A stretch of 19,013 nucleotides of DNA, from positions 1-19,013 of the forward strand of contig JAEYVZ010000068.1 of NCBI GenBank assembly GCA_023431405.1, in the 5' to 3' direction. The stretch comes from Actinomycetes bacterium. Its GTDB lineage: Bacteria > Actinomycetota > Actinomycetes > Actinomycetales > Microbacteriaceae. The notes below the pieces were generated by a model, which did no database searches, had not been told where the DNA came from, and was given only the letters and a program-made list of their open reading frames with translations. Position numbers and translations under genes: made by a program. Below, piece by piece: positions 11,948 through 19,013 of this stretch (positions are counted from its first letter, which is position 1; every line of letters begins with the position of its first letter).

Positions 11948-14340
11948 GCGTGCCCTCGACCCCGCACCGCCCGCCGACGACGCCCGGCCTCATCGTTCGT
12001 CGCGCCCGCGCACGTGCGGGGATCCTCGTGAGCGCAGCGGCCACCGTGGCCGTCGCCGTCGCGACCGTCTGCCTGGTCGTGGCACGACTCTCCGTGGCGG
12101 TCGCGGTGGCCGGCGATCCGCCTCCCCCGGGAGTGAGCGCCGATGACGTCGCCGATCAGGTCGCCGAGGGCACTGCCGCGTTGAGCTCTGCCGTGCCGGC
12201 GCTCGGGGTGCTGGTGGCGATCCTGGCTGCCACCGCGGTGGCCCAGCTCGCCCGCCTGGTCGCCGCCGCCCGCGAGCATGAGTCGGCCACGCTGCGCGCG
12301 CGAGGTCTCTCTGCAGCGCAGGCCTGGGTGACGGATGCCGTCGAGGCGCTCATCGTCGCCCTCGTCGGCGTCGCCCTCGGCCTCGCGGCCGCCGCCGCTC
12401 TCACGCCGTTCGTGGGGGCCGGTGCAGCCGACGCGATCGCCGCGTGGCCATGGGCGCTGGCGATGAGCGTGGTTCTCGCCATCGTGTTCACCCTCGCGCT
12501 GCGACGCGGCGAGCGCACCCGTGCCGCTGCCCGCGTGACGCGGGCGACAACGGGCGCCGCGATCGTGTCGCTGGTCCTGGCATCCGCACTGGTCGTCTGG
12601 CAGCTGCCGCTCGCGCGCGGTGCGGGATTCGATCCGATCGTCGCGGTCGCTCCGGCGGTCGTGCTCATGACCGGCGCAAGCGTGGCCCTCGCGGTGTTCG
12701 CGGCCGCCGCGATCGCGTGGGCGAGGCCGGCGGCATCCCTCCCCGCGGTGCAGCCCGGGTACGGGGCCCGTCAGGTCGCGCGCCGCATTCCCGTGTACGC
12801 GGTCGCGGTGATGCTGGCGTCGCTCACCGTCGCGCAGGCCGTGTACGCGTCGGCGTACAGCGCGACGTGGACGTCGATGGTCGCCGATTCGGCGGCCGTG
12901 CGGGCAGGCGCCGACCTGCGGGTCGACGTGTCGCCTCAGACCGCCGGGCCCGACGATGTCGCTGCGGCGGCCGCGGTCGCCGGAGTCGTCTCCGCCGCGC
13001 CCGCGTACATCGGCGCGATCGAGATCGGCGACGCAGACGCCCAGCTCGTCGCGGTGCCGACCTCGGAGATCGAGGGGGTCGTGAGCACGGCCGGGGGCCT
13101 CATCGACACTGCCACCCTCGCCGCGGCGACCCGCGGCGAGGAGGCGGCCTTCTCCGACCCGCTGCCGCTGGGCGCGGAGGCGAGAGCGCTGCGCATGACC
13201 CTGGGCGTGCGCAGCGCAGACGGCGACCCCCCGACGCTCGCATTCAGCGCCGTCGTGCTCGACGCTCGGGGCACCCCGGCCGCGCTGCGGTTCGACGGTG
13301 ACGCCCGGCACAACCCGGACGGCTCGGTCACCGTCGTCGCCGAGGCGGCGCTCCCCGAAGCGGGCGCCGCTCCCTGGCGGCTGCTCGCGATCGGCGCCGA
13401 CCGGGTACGTTCGCCACAGAACTCCGCCGCGACGCTCACCCTCGATTCCGTCGCCGCCGTCGGGGGTGAGCCGCTGAAGATCAGTGCGGAGGCGGAACTC
13501 TCCCGCGGCTTCGAGAGCACCCTGGTCTGGCTGGCCGACGGCGGTGTGCTCGCCGACGCAGGGGCCGACACGGTGGCACCACCGCTGGCGGGAGCGGTGT
13601 CGAGAGAGCTCGCAGACCGCCTGGGCGTCGAAGAGGGCGGCTCGTTCGACTTCCGCTACGCCGGCACGGGTCGGCGCGGCAGCGTCGTCGTGACCTCGAT
13701 CGTCGATGCGGTGCCCGGGGCGTCGACGCCGCTGGCCCTGTTCGCCTCGATGGAGCACCTGCTCGTGTCGCAGCTGCAGCGCGGTGCCTCGTTCGTGCCG
13801 CCGAACGCCGTCTGGGCCGCCGGCGACCCCCGCGCAGACGACGGCCTCAGCGCGGCGCTCGGCGATCGCCCGGTCACCGTCGCCGCCCCCGGCGTCGCCG
13901 CTGCGCTCGTCGGCGCGCTCGTGCCCGGGTGGTGGATCGCGACAGCCGGCGCGGGCGTGCTGTCTCTGGTCGCTGCGTTCGCCATCGTCCAGACGCTCGC
14001 GATCGCGCGACGCCGTGAACTCGGCGTGCTGCGCGCCCTCGGGCTCACTCCCGCCGTGCAGGCGCGCATGCGAGCGGCCGAGCTCGGCGGTGTGTTCGCG
14101 GCGGCGCTCGCTCTCGGGGTGCCGACCGGGCTCCTCGCGGCGTGGCTCACGGTGCCGTCGCTGGTGCGCGCCGTCACCCCCGGCATCCTTCCCCTGGCGG
14201 GCGGCGTCTCGGTGTCGTGGGGTGAGGCGGCGGTCGCCGTCGCCCTCCTCGCGGCGGGCCTGACGGTCATCGTCGCGGCAGCGGCGTGGGGCGTCGCGCG
14301 AAGCGCCCGCACGCAGACCGTCGGGGAGGAGGCGCGATGA
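11944..14340 (+). CDS. large FtsX-type ABC transporter permease A
   Basis: A 798-residue integral membrane permease. An N-terminal hydrophobic segment (about 26-57) is followed by a first FtsX-like unit (about 82-260) with the cytoplasmic ATPase-contact loop REHESATLRARGLSAAQAW. Another membrane segment (about 283-303) precedes a long extracytoplasmic region (about 305-650) rich in Ala, Asp and Gly. A C-terminal FtsX unit (about 655-790) contains AIARRRELGVLRALGLTP. It belongs to the MacB/LolCE-like mechanotransmission class rather than channel-type ABC exporters. The start overlaps the 12-codon leader ORF and the stop overlaps permease B by ATGA, so all are co-translated. It probably forms a heterodimer with permease B, powered by the two ATPases downstream. 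The substrate is unknown. Confidence 0.88.
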   Translation: MSVPSTPHRPPTTPGLIVRRARARAGILVSAAATVAVAVATVCLVVARLSVAVAVAGDPPPPGVSADDVADQVAEGTAALSSAVPALGVLVAILAATAVAQLARLVAAAREHESATLRARGLSAAQAWVTDAVEALIVALVGVALGLAAAAALTPFVGAGAADAIAAWPWALAMSVVLAIVFTLALRRGERTRAAARVTRATTGAAIVSLVLASALVVWQLPLARGAGFDPIVAVAPAVVLMTGASVALAVFAAAAIAWARPAASLPAVQPGYGARQVARRIPVYAVAVMLASLTVAQAVYASAYSATWTSMVADSAAVRAGADLRVDVSPQTAGPDDVAAAAAVAGVVSAAPAYIGAIEIGDADAQLVAVPTSEIEGVVSTAGGLIDTATLAAATRGEEAAFSDPLPLGAEARALRMTLGVRSADGDPPTLAFSAVVLDARGTPAALRFDGDARHNPDGSVTVVAEAALPEAGAAPWRLLAIGADRVRSPQNSAATLTLDSVAAVGGEPLKISAEAELSRGFESTLVWLADGGVLADAGADTVAPPLAGAVSRELADRLGVEEGGSFDFRYAGTGRRGSVVVTSIVDAVPGASTPLALFASMEHLLVSQLQRGASFVPPNAVWAAGDPRADDGLSAALGDRPVTVAAPGVAAALVGALVPGWWIATAGAGVLSLVAAFAIVQTLAIARRRELGVLRALGLTPAVQARMRAAELGGVFAAALALGVPTGLLAAWLTVPSLVRAVTPGILPLAGGVSVSWGEAAVAVALLAAGLTVIVAAAAWGVARSARTQTVGEEAR

Positions 14341-17120
14341 GCAGTCGCGTGTCGACTCCGGCGCTGATCGCGCACCACCTCCGCTCGCGTGCCGGTGGCG
14401 GCGCGATCGTCGCGGTGCTGGTGTTCGTGCTCGCGGCCCTCGCCATGGCCGTCCCGGTCGCCTTGGGAGGGCTGGGCGACGCGACCTTGCGCGACCGGCT
14501 CGACGCGGTGCCGCCGACGGTGCGCGACGTCGTGTCGGAGAACACCGGCAGCAGTGCCTTCCCACAGCTCGGGGCATCCGACGACACCGGGGCATCCGAC
14601 GACCCTGGGGCATCCGACGACCCTGGGGCATCCGAGATCTGGACCGACTTCGCCGGAGCGGTCGACGGCATTCGGCAGGGCGCGGATGCGCCGCTTCCCG
14701 ACGTGCTCGGCCCCGCACGCGCCGTCACTCGGAGCCTCGAGAACCCGATCTGGGAGGGCGACGGCACGCGAGCTGCGACGATCGCGTTCGACCCCGACTA
14801 CGCCGAAGAGATCCGACTCGTCGACGGGCGGATGCCGCAGCCTGCGACCGGATCGATCACCGACGGCGCCGACGCCGTGCGCGTGGAGGTGGTGCTCTCG
14901 TCGGTGACCGCCGCTGAGCTCGGCTGGTCGACCGGAGAGGTGCGGTCTGTCGGCGATCCGCGCCGGCGCCCGGTCGAGCTCCGCCTCGTCGGACTCTTCG
15001 AGGCCGCCGACCCGCAGTCGGCGTACTGGGGTCATGTGACGTCGGTGCTCACACCGTTCATCTTCGACGACGGGAACAGCCCGCGCCGGGTGACCGGCAC
15101 GGCGTACGCGCACCCCGAGTCGCTCCCGGCGATCGCCGAGCTGCCCGGCCAGGCCTCCACGCTCGTCTGGTATCCGACCGACATCGACCGCATCGACGCG
15201 CACAACGCGGCAGCGACGATCGCGGCTCTGAACCGGCTCACCGCCGTCTCCCACCCCATCGGCACGTCGGCGCAGGGCCCCGGCCTGCTCGGGCTCCGGT
15301 TCGACGCCGACGTCACGACCGCCATCGAATCGGCGGTCGCACAGCAGCGCTCGACCACCGGGGTGCTCGCGATGCTCGCCGCAGGACCCATCGGGGTGGC
15401 GGCGGCCGTGCTGGCGCTGGGATGCCGACTCATCCTCGAGGGACGCCGGTCGAGCCTGCGGCTGCTGTCGGCCCGTGGCGCGACCGTGGGGCAGCTTCGC
15501 GGTCTGCTGGCCGCCGAGGGCGCATTGGCGGGGACGGTGCCCGCCGTCGTCGGAGCCGCGCTCGTCGCCGGCCTCGGCATGCTGGCCTCCGGCGGGTCTC
15601 CCTCGCGCATGATCGCGGCCGACATCAGCGGCGCAGTGACCGCGCTCGTCATCGGGCTCGCCCCGATCGTCATCCTCTTCGTGCTGGCGCCCGCCGCATC
15701 CGAGCGGCCCGCACGTGCCGACCTCGGGCGCCGCACCTCGCCGCGCCGCCTCTTCCTCGACGTCGGCGTCGCTGTGCTCGCGGCCGTCGCGCTGGTGCTG
15801 CTGTTCGTGCGCGGCTACAGCGACGGCGCCGACCTGCTGCTGGCCGCCACGCCGCTGCTGCTGGCCTTCGTCGCGTGCGTGGTGACGATCCGCCTCTACC
15901 CGCTGCCGCTCGCACGCGCACACGCCCGGGCACGCGCCGGCGCGAACATCGACGCCTTCGTCGGCTCCGCCCGCGCCCTGCGGGAACCGACGCTCGGGGT
16001 CACCCCGGTGCTCGCGCTCGTGGTGGGCGTGTCGGTCGCCGTGTCGTCGGGAGTGCTGCTGTCGACGCTGCAGGTCGGGATCGCGGAGGCGTCGCGGGCG
16101 CAGGTGGGCGCCGACCTGCGCGTGCAGGGGGCGATGTTCTCCCAGGCGGAGGTCGACGGCATCAGGCAGATCGAGGGTGTCGCTGACGCATCCGGGATCT
16201 CCGGCGCCATCTCGGCCACGCTCGACATCGACGGGAAACGCCGCGGCACGTCGGTGTTCATCGTCGACGCTGCCAGCCTGCGCGACGTGCAGGGCGACGA
16301 CCCCGGCATGCTGCCCGCCGACGTATCGATCGCTCCGGCAGCGGGCTCACCGCCGATGATCGTCGTGTCGGGCGTTGTCGGCGACCTCCTCGGCGACACC
16401 GCGGAGGTCGGCCTCGAAGGACTCCGGATGGAGGTGGCCGGCGTCACGCGCGGACCTGCGCCGATCGGCGGTCGGGAGAACTGGGTGGCGATCGATGCGT
16501 CGTACGCCGCCGAGGTGCTCGGCCGCGATCAGAGCGACCGCACCATCCTCGTGCGACTCGACGATGACGTACAGGCGGATGCCGATGCAGCAGCAGCCGT
16601 CGAGCAGCGCCTGCGCGGCATCCTCGGCCCGACGGTGCGGATCGATACGGCATCGCGCGCCGCGGCCGCCACCGAGACGAGCCCCGCCTTGCAGGGGGTG
16701 CGCACCGCGTTGCTGCTGACGACGGTGGTCGCCGCGCTCCTGAGCGCCCTGGCCGTGGTGATGACCCTCACCCTCGCGGCGGGGCCCCGCGCGCGCGTGC
16801 TGGCACTGCTGCGCACGCTCGGCGCGCCACGCCGCTCGGCGACCGCGCTCGCCCTGTGGGAGATCGGGCCGCCGGCAGCCGCCGCCGCTGTCGCCGGCAC
16901 GGCGTTCGGAGCGCTCATCCCGCTCGTGGTGATGACGGCGGTCGACCTCCGGCCGTTCACCGGCTCGACGGTGGCACCTGCCTACGCGACCGATCCGACG
17001 CTCCTGCTGCTGACTGTCGGCGGGTTCCTCGCCGTCACGCTCGTTCTCACCGTCGCGACCCTCATGCTCTCGCGCCGCTCGCGCGCCGCGGCCGCCTTGC
17101 GCACGGTGGAGGAAGGATAA
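14337..17120 (+). CDS. large FtsX-type ABC transporter permease B
   Basis: A 927-residue permease with the same plan as permease A: an N-terminal anchor helix (about 20-45), an extracytoplasmic region up to about 335, a first FtsX unit (about 340-540, loop GRRSSLRLLSARGATVGQL), a second helix cluster near 555, a second extracytoplasmic domain, and a C-terminal FtsX unit (about 785-920, PRARVLALLRTLGAPRRSATALAL). Early in the first extracytoplasmic part, residues 79-101 are GASDDT-GASDDP-GASDDP-GASE, encoded by an 18-bp tandem repeat. ATG 14337 is chosen over an upstream in-frame start because it overlaps the preceding stop and has GGAGGAGG (14323-14330). The gene ends 5 bp before the first ATPase gene. 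Confidence 0.88.
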   Translation: MSSRVSTPALIAHHLRSRAGGGAIVAVLVFVLAALAMAVPVALGGLGDATLRDRLDAVPPTVRDVVSENTGSSAFPQLGASDDTGASDDPGASDDPGASEIWTDFAGAVDGIRQGADAPLPDVLGPARAVTRSLENPIWEGDGTRAATIAFDPDYAEEIRLVDGRMPQPATGSITDGADAVRVEVVLSSVTAAELGWSTGEVRSVGDPRRRPVELRLVGLFEAADPQSAYWGHVTSVLTPFIFDDGNSPRRVTGTAYAHPESLPAIAELPGQASTLVWYPTDIDRIDAHNAAATIAALNRLTAVSHPIGTSAQGPGLLGLRFDADVTTAIESAVAQQRSTTGVLAMLAAGPIGVAAAVLALGCRLILEGRRSSLRLLSARGATVGQLRGLLAAEGALAGTVPAVVGAALVAGLGMLASGGSPSRMIAADISGAVTALVIGLAPIVILFVLAPAASERPARADLGRRTSPRRLFLDVGVAVLAAVALVLLFVRGYSDGADLLLAATPLLLAFVACVVTIRLYPLPLARAHARARAGANIDAFVGSARALREPTLGVTPVLALVVGVSVAVSSGVLLSTLQVGIAEASRAQVGADLRVQGAMFSQAEVDGIRQIEGVADASGISGAISATLDIDGKRRGTSVFIVDAASLRDVQGDDPGMLPADVSIAPAAGSPPMIVVSGVVGDLLGDTAEVGLEGLRMEVAGVTRGPAPIGGRENWVAIDASYAAEVLGRDQSDRTILVRLDDDVQADADAAAAVEQRLRGILGPTVRIDTASRAAAATETSPALQGVRTALLLTTVVAALLSALAVVMTLTLAAGPRARVLALLRTLGAPRRSATALALWEIGPPAAAAAVAGTAFGALIPLVVMTAVDLRPFTGSTVAPAYATDPTLLLLTVGGFLAVTLVLTVATLMLSRRSRAAAALRTVEEG
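14571..14636 (+). repeat. 18-bp tandem repeat, 3.7 copies, coding GASDDP
   Basis: Units at 14571-14588, 14589-14606 (identical to the third), 14607-14624, and a partial unit at 14625-14636, each beginning GGGGCATCCGACGAC. The period is six codons, so gain or loss of units keeps the frame and lengthens an acidic linker just outside the membrane in permease B. The near identity of units points to recent expansion. Confidence 0.9.
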
Positions 17121-17125
17121 GACCC

Positions 17126-18079
17126 ATGACAGCGCAGACTCCGGCACCGGATGCCGACATCCTCTGCACCGACCTCGTGCGGATCTTCACGGTGCCCTCC
17201 GCCGGGGGCGCGGGCATCGAGGTGCAGGCGTTGCAGGGATTGAACCTGCGGGTCGATGCGGGCGAGCTCGTCGCCCTCGTCGGGGCGTCGGGGTCGGGCA
17301 AGTCGACACTCCTGTCGATCCTGTCGAGCCTCGACCAGCCCACCGCCGGCATCGCCCGCGTCGCCGGCCACGACCTCCTCACGATGAAGGCGAAGGAGCG
17401 CGTGCGGTTCCGCCGCCACAGCGTCGGCTTCGTGTGGCAGCAGACCTCGAGGAACCTCCTGCCGTATCTGACAGCGAGCGAGAACGTGGCTGCAGCACTG
17501 GCGATCACCGGGGCGGTGCGCGGTGCAGGCGCACGCCGGGCACGGGTGGCGGAGCTGCTCGATCTGCTGGAGGTGTCGCACTGCGCCGACCGCACCCCGG
17601 CGGAGATGTCCGGCGGCGAGCAGCAACGGGTCGCGATCGCCGTCGGCATCGCCAACAGGCCACGCGTGCTGCTCGCCGACGAACCGACCGGTGAACTCGA
17701 CGACCTCACCAGCGCCCACGTGCTGGAGGCGATGCGCTCCGTCAACCGTGAGTTGGGGGTGACCACCCTCATCGTCACGCACGACCCGGCGGTGTCGGAG
17801 CACGTCGCCCGCACCGTGCAGATCCGCGACGGCCGCACCTCCACCGAGGTTCTCCGATCCACCCGAATCGACGAACACGGCGCCGAGGAGCACGTGGCCG
17901 AGGAGTACGCCGTGCTCGACCGCGTGGGCCGGCTGCAGCTTCCCGACGAGTTCGTCAGCGCGCTCGATCTTCGCGACCGCGTGCGCCTCGCGCTCGAACC
18001 CGATCACGTGGGCGTCTGGCCGAGCCGCCAGAACGACGACTCCGCGGCATCCGCATCGCCCACCGAGGAGCCCTCATGA
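17126..18079 (+). CDS. ABC transporter ATP-binding protein with AbrB-like C-terminal extension
   Basis: A 317-residue ABC ATPase. Motifs: Walker A GASGSGKST (53-61), Q-loop FVWQQ (102-106), signature MSGGE (161-165, Glu replacing the usual Gln), Walker B VLLADEP (181-187, catalytic E186), D-loop ELDD instead of ALDS, and H219. After the ATPase core (to about 240) is a 75-residue extension. Residues 264-298 (LDRVGRLQLPDEFVSALDLRDRV and onward to GVWP) follow the pattern of AbrB/SpoVT swapped-hairpin DNA-binding domains: D-xx-GR-l-x-LP, then a short helix, then LxxRDxVxL. Start: ATG 17126, behind GGAGGAAGG (17108-17116). It overlaps the next ATPase by ATGA. It energises permeases A and B; the role of the extension (regulation, dimerisation or a non-DNA function) is unknown. 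Confidence 0.92.
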   Translation: MTAQTPAPDADILCTDLVRIFTVPSAGGAGIEVQALQGLNLRVDAGELVALVGASGSGKSTLLSILSSLDQPTAGIARVAGHDLLTMKAKERVRFRRHSVGFVWQQTSRNLLPYLTASENVAAALAITGAVRGAGARRARVAELLDLLEVSHCADRTPAEMSGGEQQRVAIAVGIANRPRVLLADEPTGELDDLTSAHVLEAMRSVNRELGVTTLIVTHDPAVSEHVARTVQIRDGRTSTEVLRSTRIDEHGAEEHVAEEYAVLDRVGRLQLPDEFVSALDLRDRVRLALEPDHVGVWPSRQNDDSAASASPTEEPS

Positions 18080-18771
18080 CCCCTGCGCTTCGCGGTGAGA
18101 AGCTCACCCGCACCTTCGTCTCGTCTGCCGGTGAGGTGCACGCGTGCGTCGACATCGACATCGAGGTGCATGCGGGGGAGCTCGTCGTCGTGCGAGGTGC
18201 GTCGGGAGCAGGGAAGACCACCCTGCTGAACATGCTGGGCGGGCTCGACCGGCCGACCTCCGGGCGTGTCTTTCTCGGAGACACCGACGCGACCGCGCTC
18301 GACGAAGACGCCCTGGCGCTGCTGCGACGCGACCGGCTCGGGTTCGTGTTCCAGTCGTTCGGGCTCATCCCGGTGCTGTCGGCCGCCGAGAACGTCGAGC
18401 TGCCGCTGCGCATCCAGAAGACGCCGCCTGCCGAGCGCGACGAGCGTGTGCGGGAAGCCCTGCGGCTGGTCGGCCTCTCCGGCCACGCCGACCAGCGCCC
18501 CGGGGAGCTGTCCGGCGGTCAGCAGCAGCGGGTCGGGATCGCCCGCGCGATCGCCGCGCGGCCGCACGTGCTGCTCGCCGACGAACCCACGGGACAGCTC
18601 GATTCGCGTACCGCCGCCACCGTCATGGACCTCCTCGGCGAGCTCGTGCACACCCAAGGACTCGCCGCGATCGTCTCGACCCACGACCCGCTCCTCGTGC
18701 AGCGCGCCGATCGCGTCATCGAGCTTCACGACGGACGAGTGACGGCTGCGTCCGCCGTCACGCCGTCCTGA
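18076..18771 (+). CDS. ABC transporter ATP-binding protein (LolD/MacB type), second ATPase
   Basis: A 231-residue ABC ATPase with every motif canonical: Walker A GASGAGKTT (41-49), Q-loop FVFQSF (90-95), signature LSGGQ (145-149), Walker B VLLADEP (165-171, catalytic E170), D-loop QLDS and H203 in STHD. It overlaps the preceding ATPase by ATGA, completing a two-permease, two-ATPase operon. Because its partner has an altered signature (MSGGE) and D-loop, the pair may form a heterodimer with two unequal ATP sites. It ends 37 bp before the convergent stop of the minus-strand gene. The gap holds no clear terminator. Confidence 0.94.
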   Translation: MTPALRGEKLTRTFVSSAGEVHACVDIDIEVHAGELVVVRGASGAGKTTLLNMLGGLDRPTSGRVFLGDTDATALDEDALALLRRDRLGFVFQSFGLIPVLSAAENVELPLRIQKTPPAERDERVREALRLVGLSGHADQRPGELSGGQQQRVGIARAIAARPHVLLADEPTGQLDSRTAATVMDLLGELVHTQGLAAIVSTHDPLLVQRADRVIELHDGRVTAASAVTPS

Positions 18772-18808
18772 CCTCGCGCACCGACTCGCTCAGCCGCTGA
18801 CCGTAGGA

Positions 18809-19013
18809 TCAGCCGCCGCCGACCGCAGGAGCTGACCACCAGCCGGTCGGGCAGTCCAGCGCATCGAGGTACTCGCCACGGAGCGCACGTGCAACGACCG
18901 GGTCTGAAAGCACGCCGGCGGGTGCGATCGCCGCGCTCAGCTCGGTCAGCTCGGGACCGCTGGTGGGGCTGTCGGCACACAGCCCCACGACCACCCAGCC
19001 GACGGTGTCGGCG
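18809..19013 (-). CDS. C-terminal fragment of an unrecognised protein
   Basis: The minus strand is open from the window edge (19013) to a TGA at 18809-18811, about 67 codons. It reads ADTVGWVVVGLCADSP at the edge and ends EYLDALDCPTGWWSAP plus a short Gly-rich tail. A GTG at 18992-18994 is in frame but has no good ribosome-binding site, and the frame continues upstream, so the true start is probably outside the window. Normal residue composition and a balanced hydrophobic pattern suggest a real gene. I do not recognise a family. Confidence 0.55.
   Translation of the reverse strand, partial: ADTVGWVVVGLCADSPTSGPELTELSAAIAPAGVLSDPVVARALRGEYLDALDCPTGWWSAPAVGGG

Noticed and set aside
14571..14636. 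Short regular repeats as a CRISPR array
   Set aside because: The repeats are contiguous 18-bp units without spacers and in frame inside a coding sequence.
11896..14718. 940-codon open frame on the minus strand, and similar long frames at 13656-15923, 5553-7604, 3916-5502 and 8130-9695
   Set aside because: They lie antisense to clear transporter genes, translate to Arg/His/Gly/Asp-rich low-complexity sequence, and arise from the high GC third position of the sense genes.

Overview
The window is GC-rich, densely coded actinobacterial DNA. Three things point to the Microbacteriaceae, probably a Microbacterium-like organism: the codon use, the frequent GCATCC/GGATGC hexamers, and several start codons lying only 6-9 nt after a -10 box (leaderless transcripts). 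I see no rRNA, tRNA, CRISPR array, insertion sequence or prophage. The placement is inference from sequence style, not a database match.

Layout. 1-292 is the 3' end of a coiled-coil-rich gene. It converges on a small cold-shock protein gene (308-514, minus). A 378-bp regulatory gap with strong palindromes follows. Next come a GntR/FCD regulator (893-1534), a short-chain dehydrogenase (1599-2399) and a YigZ/IMPACT-family protein (2430-3101) whose stop codon sits in a perfect 12-bp hairpin. An ABC exporter pair (ATPase 3440-4138, FtsX-type permease 4135-5490) precedes a lactate permease (5589-7196).

7369-11866 looks like an ion-homeostasis block. It holds two overlapping CNNM/CorC-type DUF21-CBS proteins (7369-8784, 8781-9791), an NhaA Na+/H+ antiporter (9915-11276) and an unrecognised 170-residue protein (11354-11866). 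The DUF21 pair has a leader whose Shine-Dalgarno is folded into a hairpin. The most interesting signal is a structured element just upstream of nhaA (9832-9903) that recurs just upstream of the 170-residue gene (11263-11335). The two copies share the core CGGGAAGTCTGGTCG, and each has two hairpins whose arms differ in sequence but stay complementary. This looks like one cis-regulatory RNA, riboswitch-like, controlling both NhaA and an uncharacterised partner.

11944-18771 is a four-gene operon, coupled by overlaps or a 5-nt gap, of two large FtsX-type permeases and two MacB/LolD-type ATPases. A 12-codon, apparently leaderless GTG leader ORF (11909-11947) overlaps the first permease by ATGA. 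The first ATPase carries a C-terminal AbrB-like extension. The window closes with the C-terminal end of a minus-strand gene of unknown function (18809 to beyond 19013).
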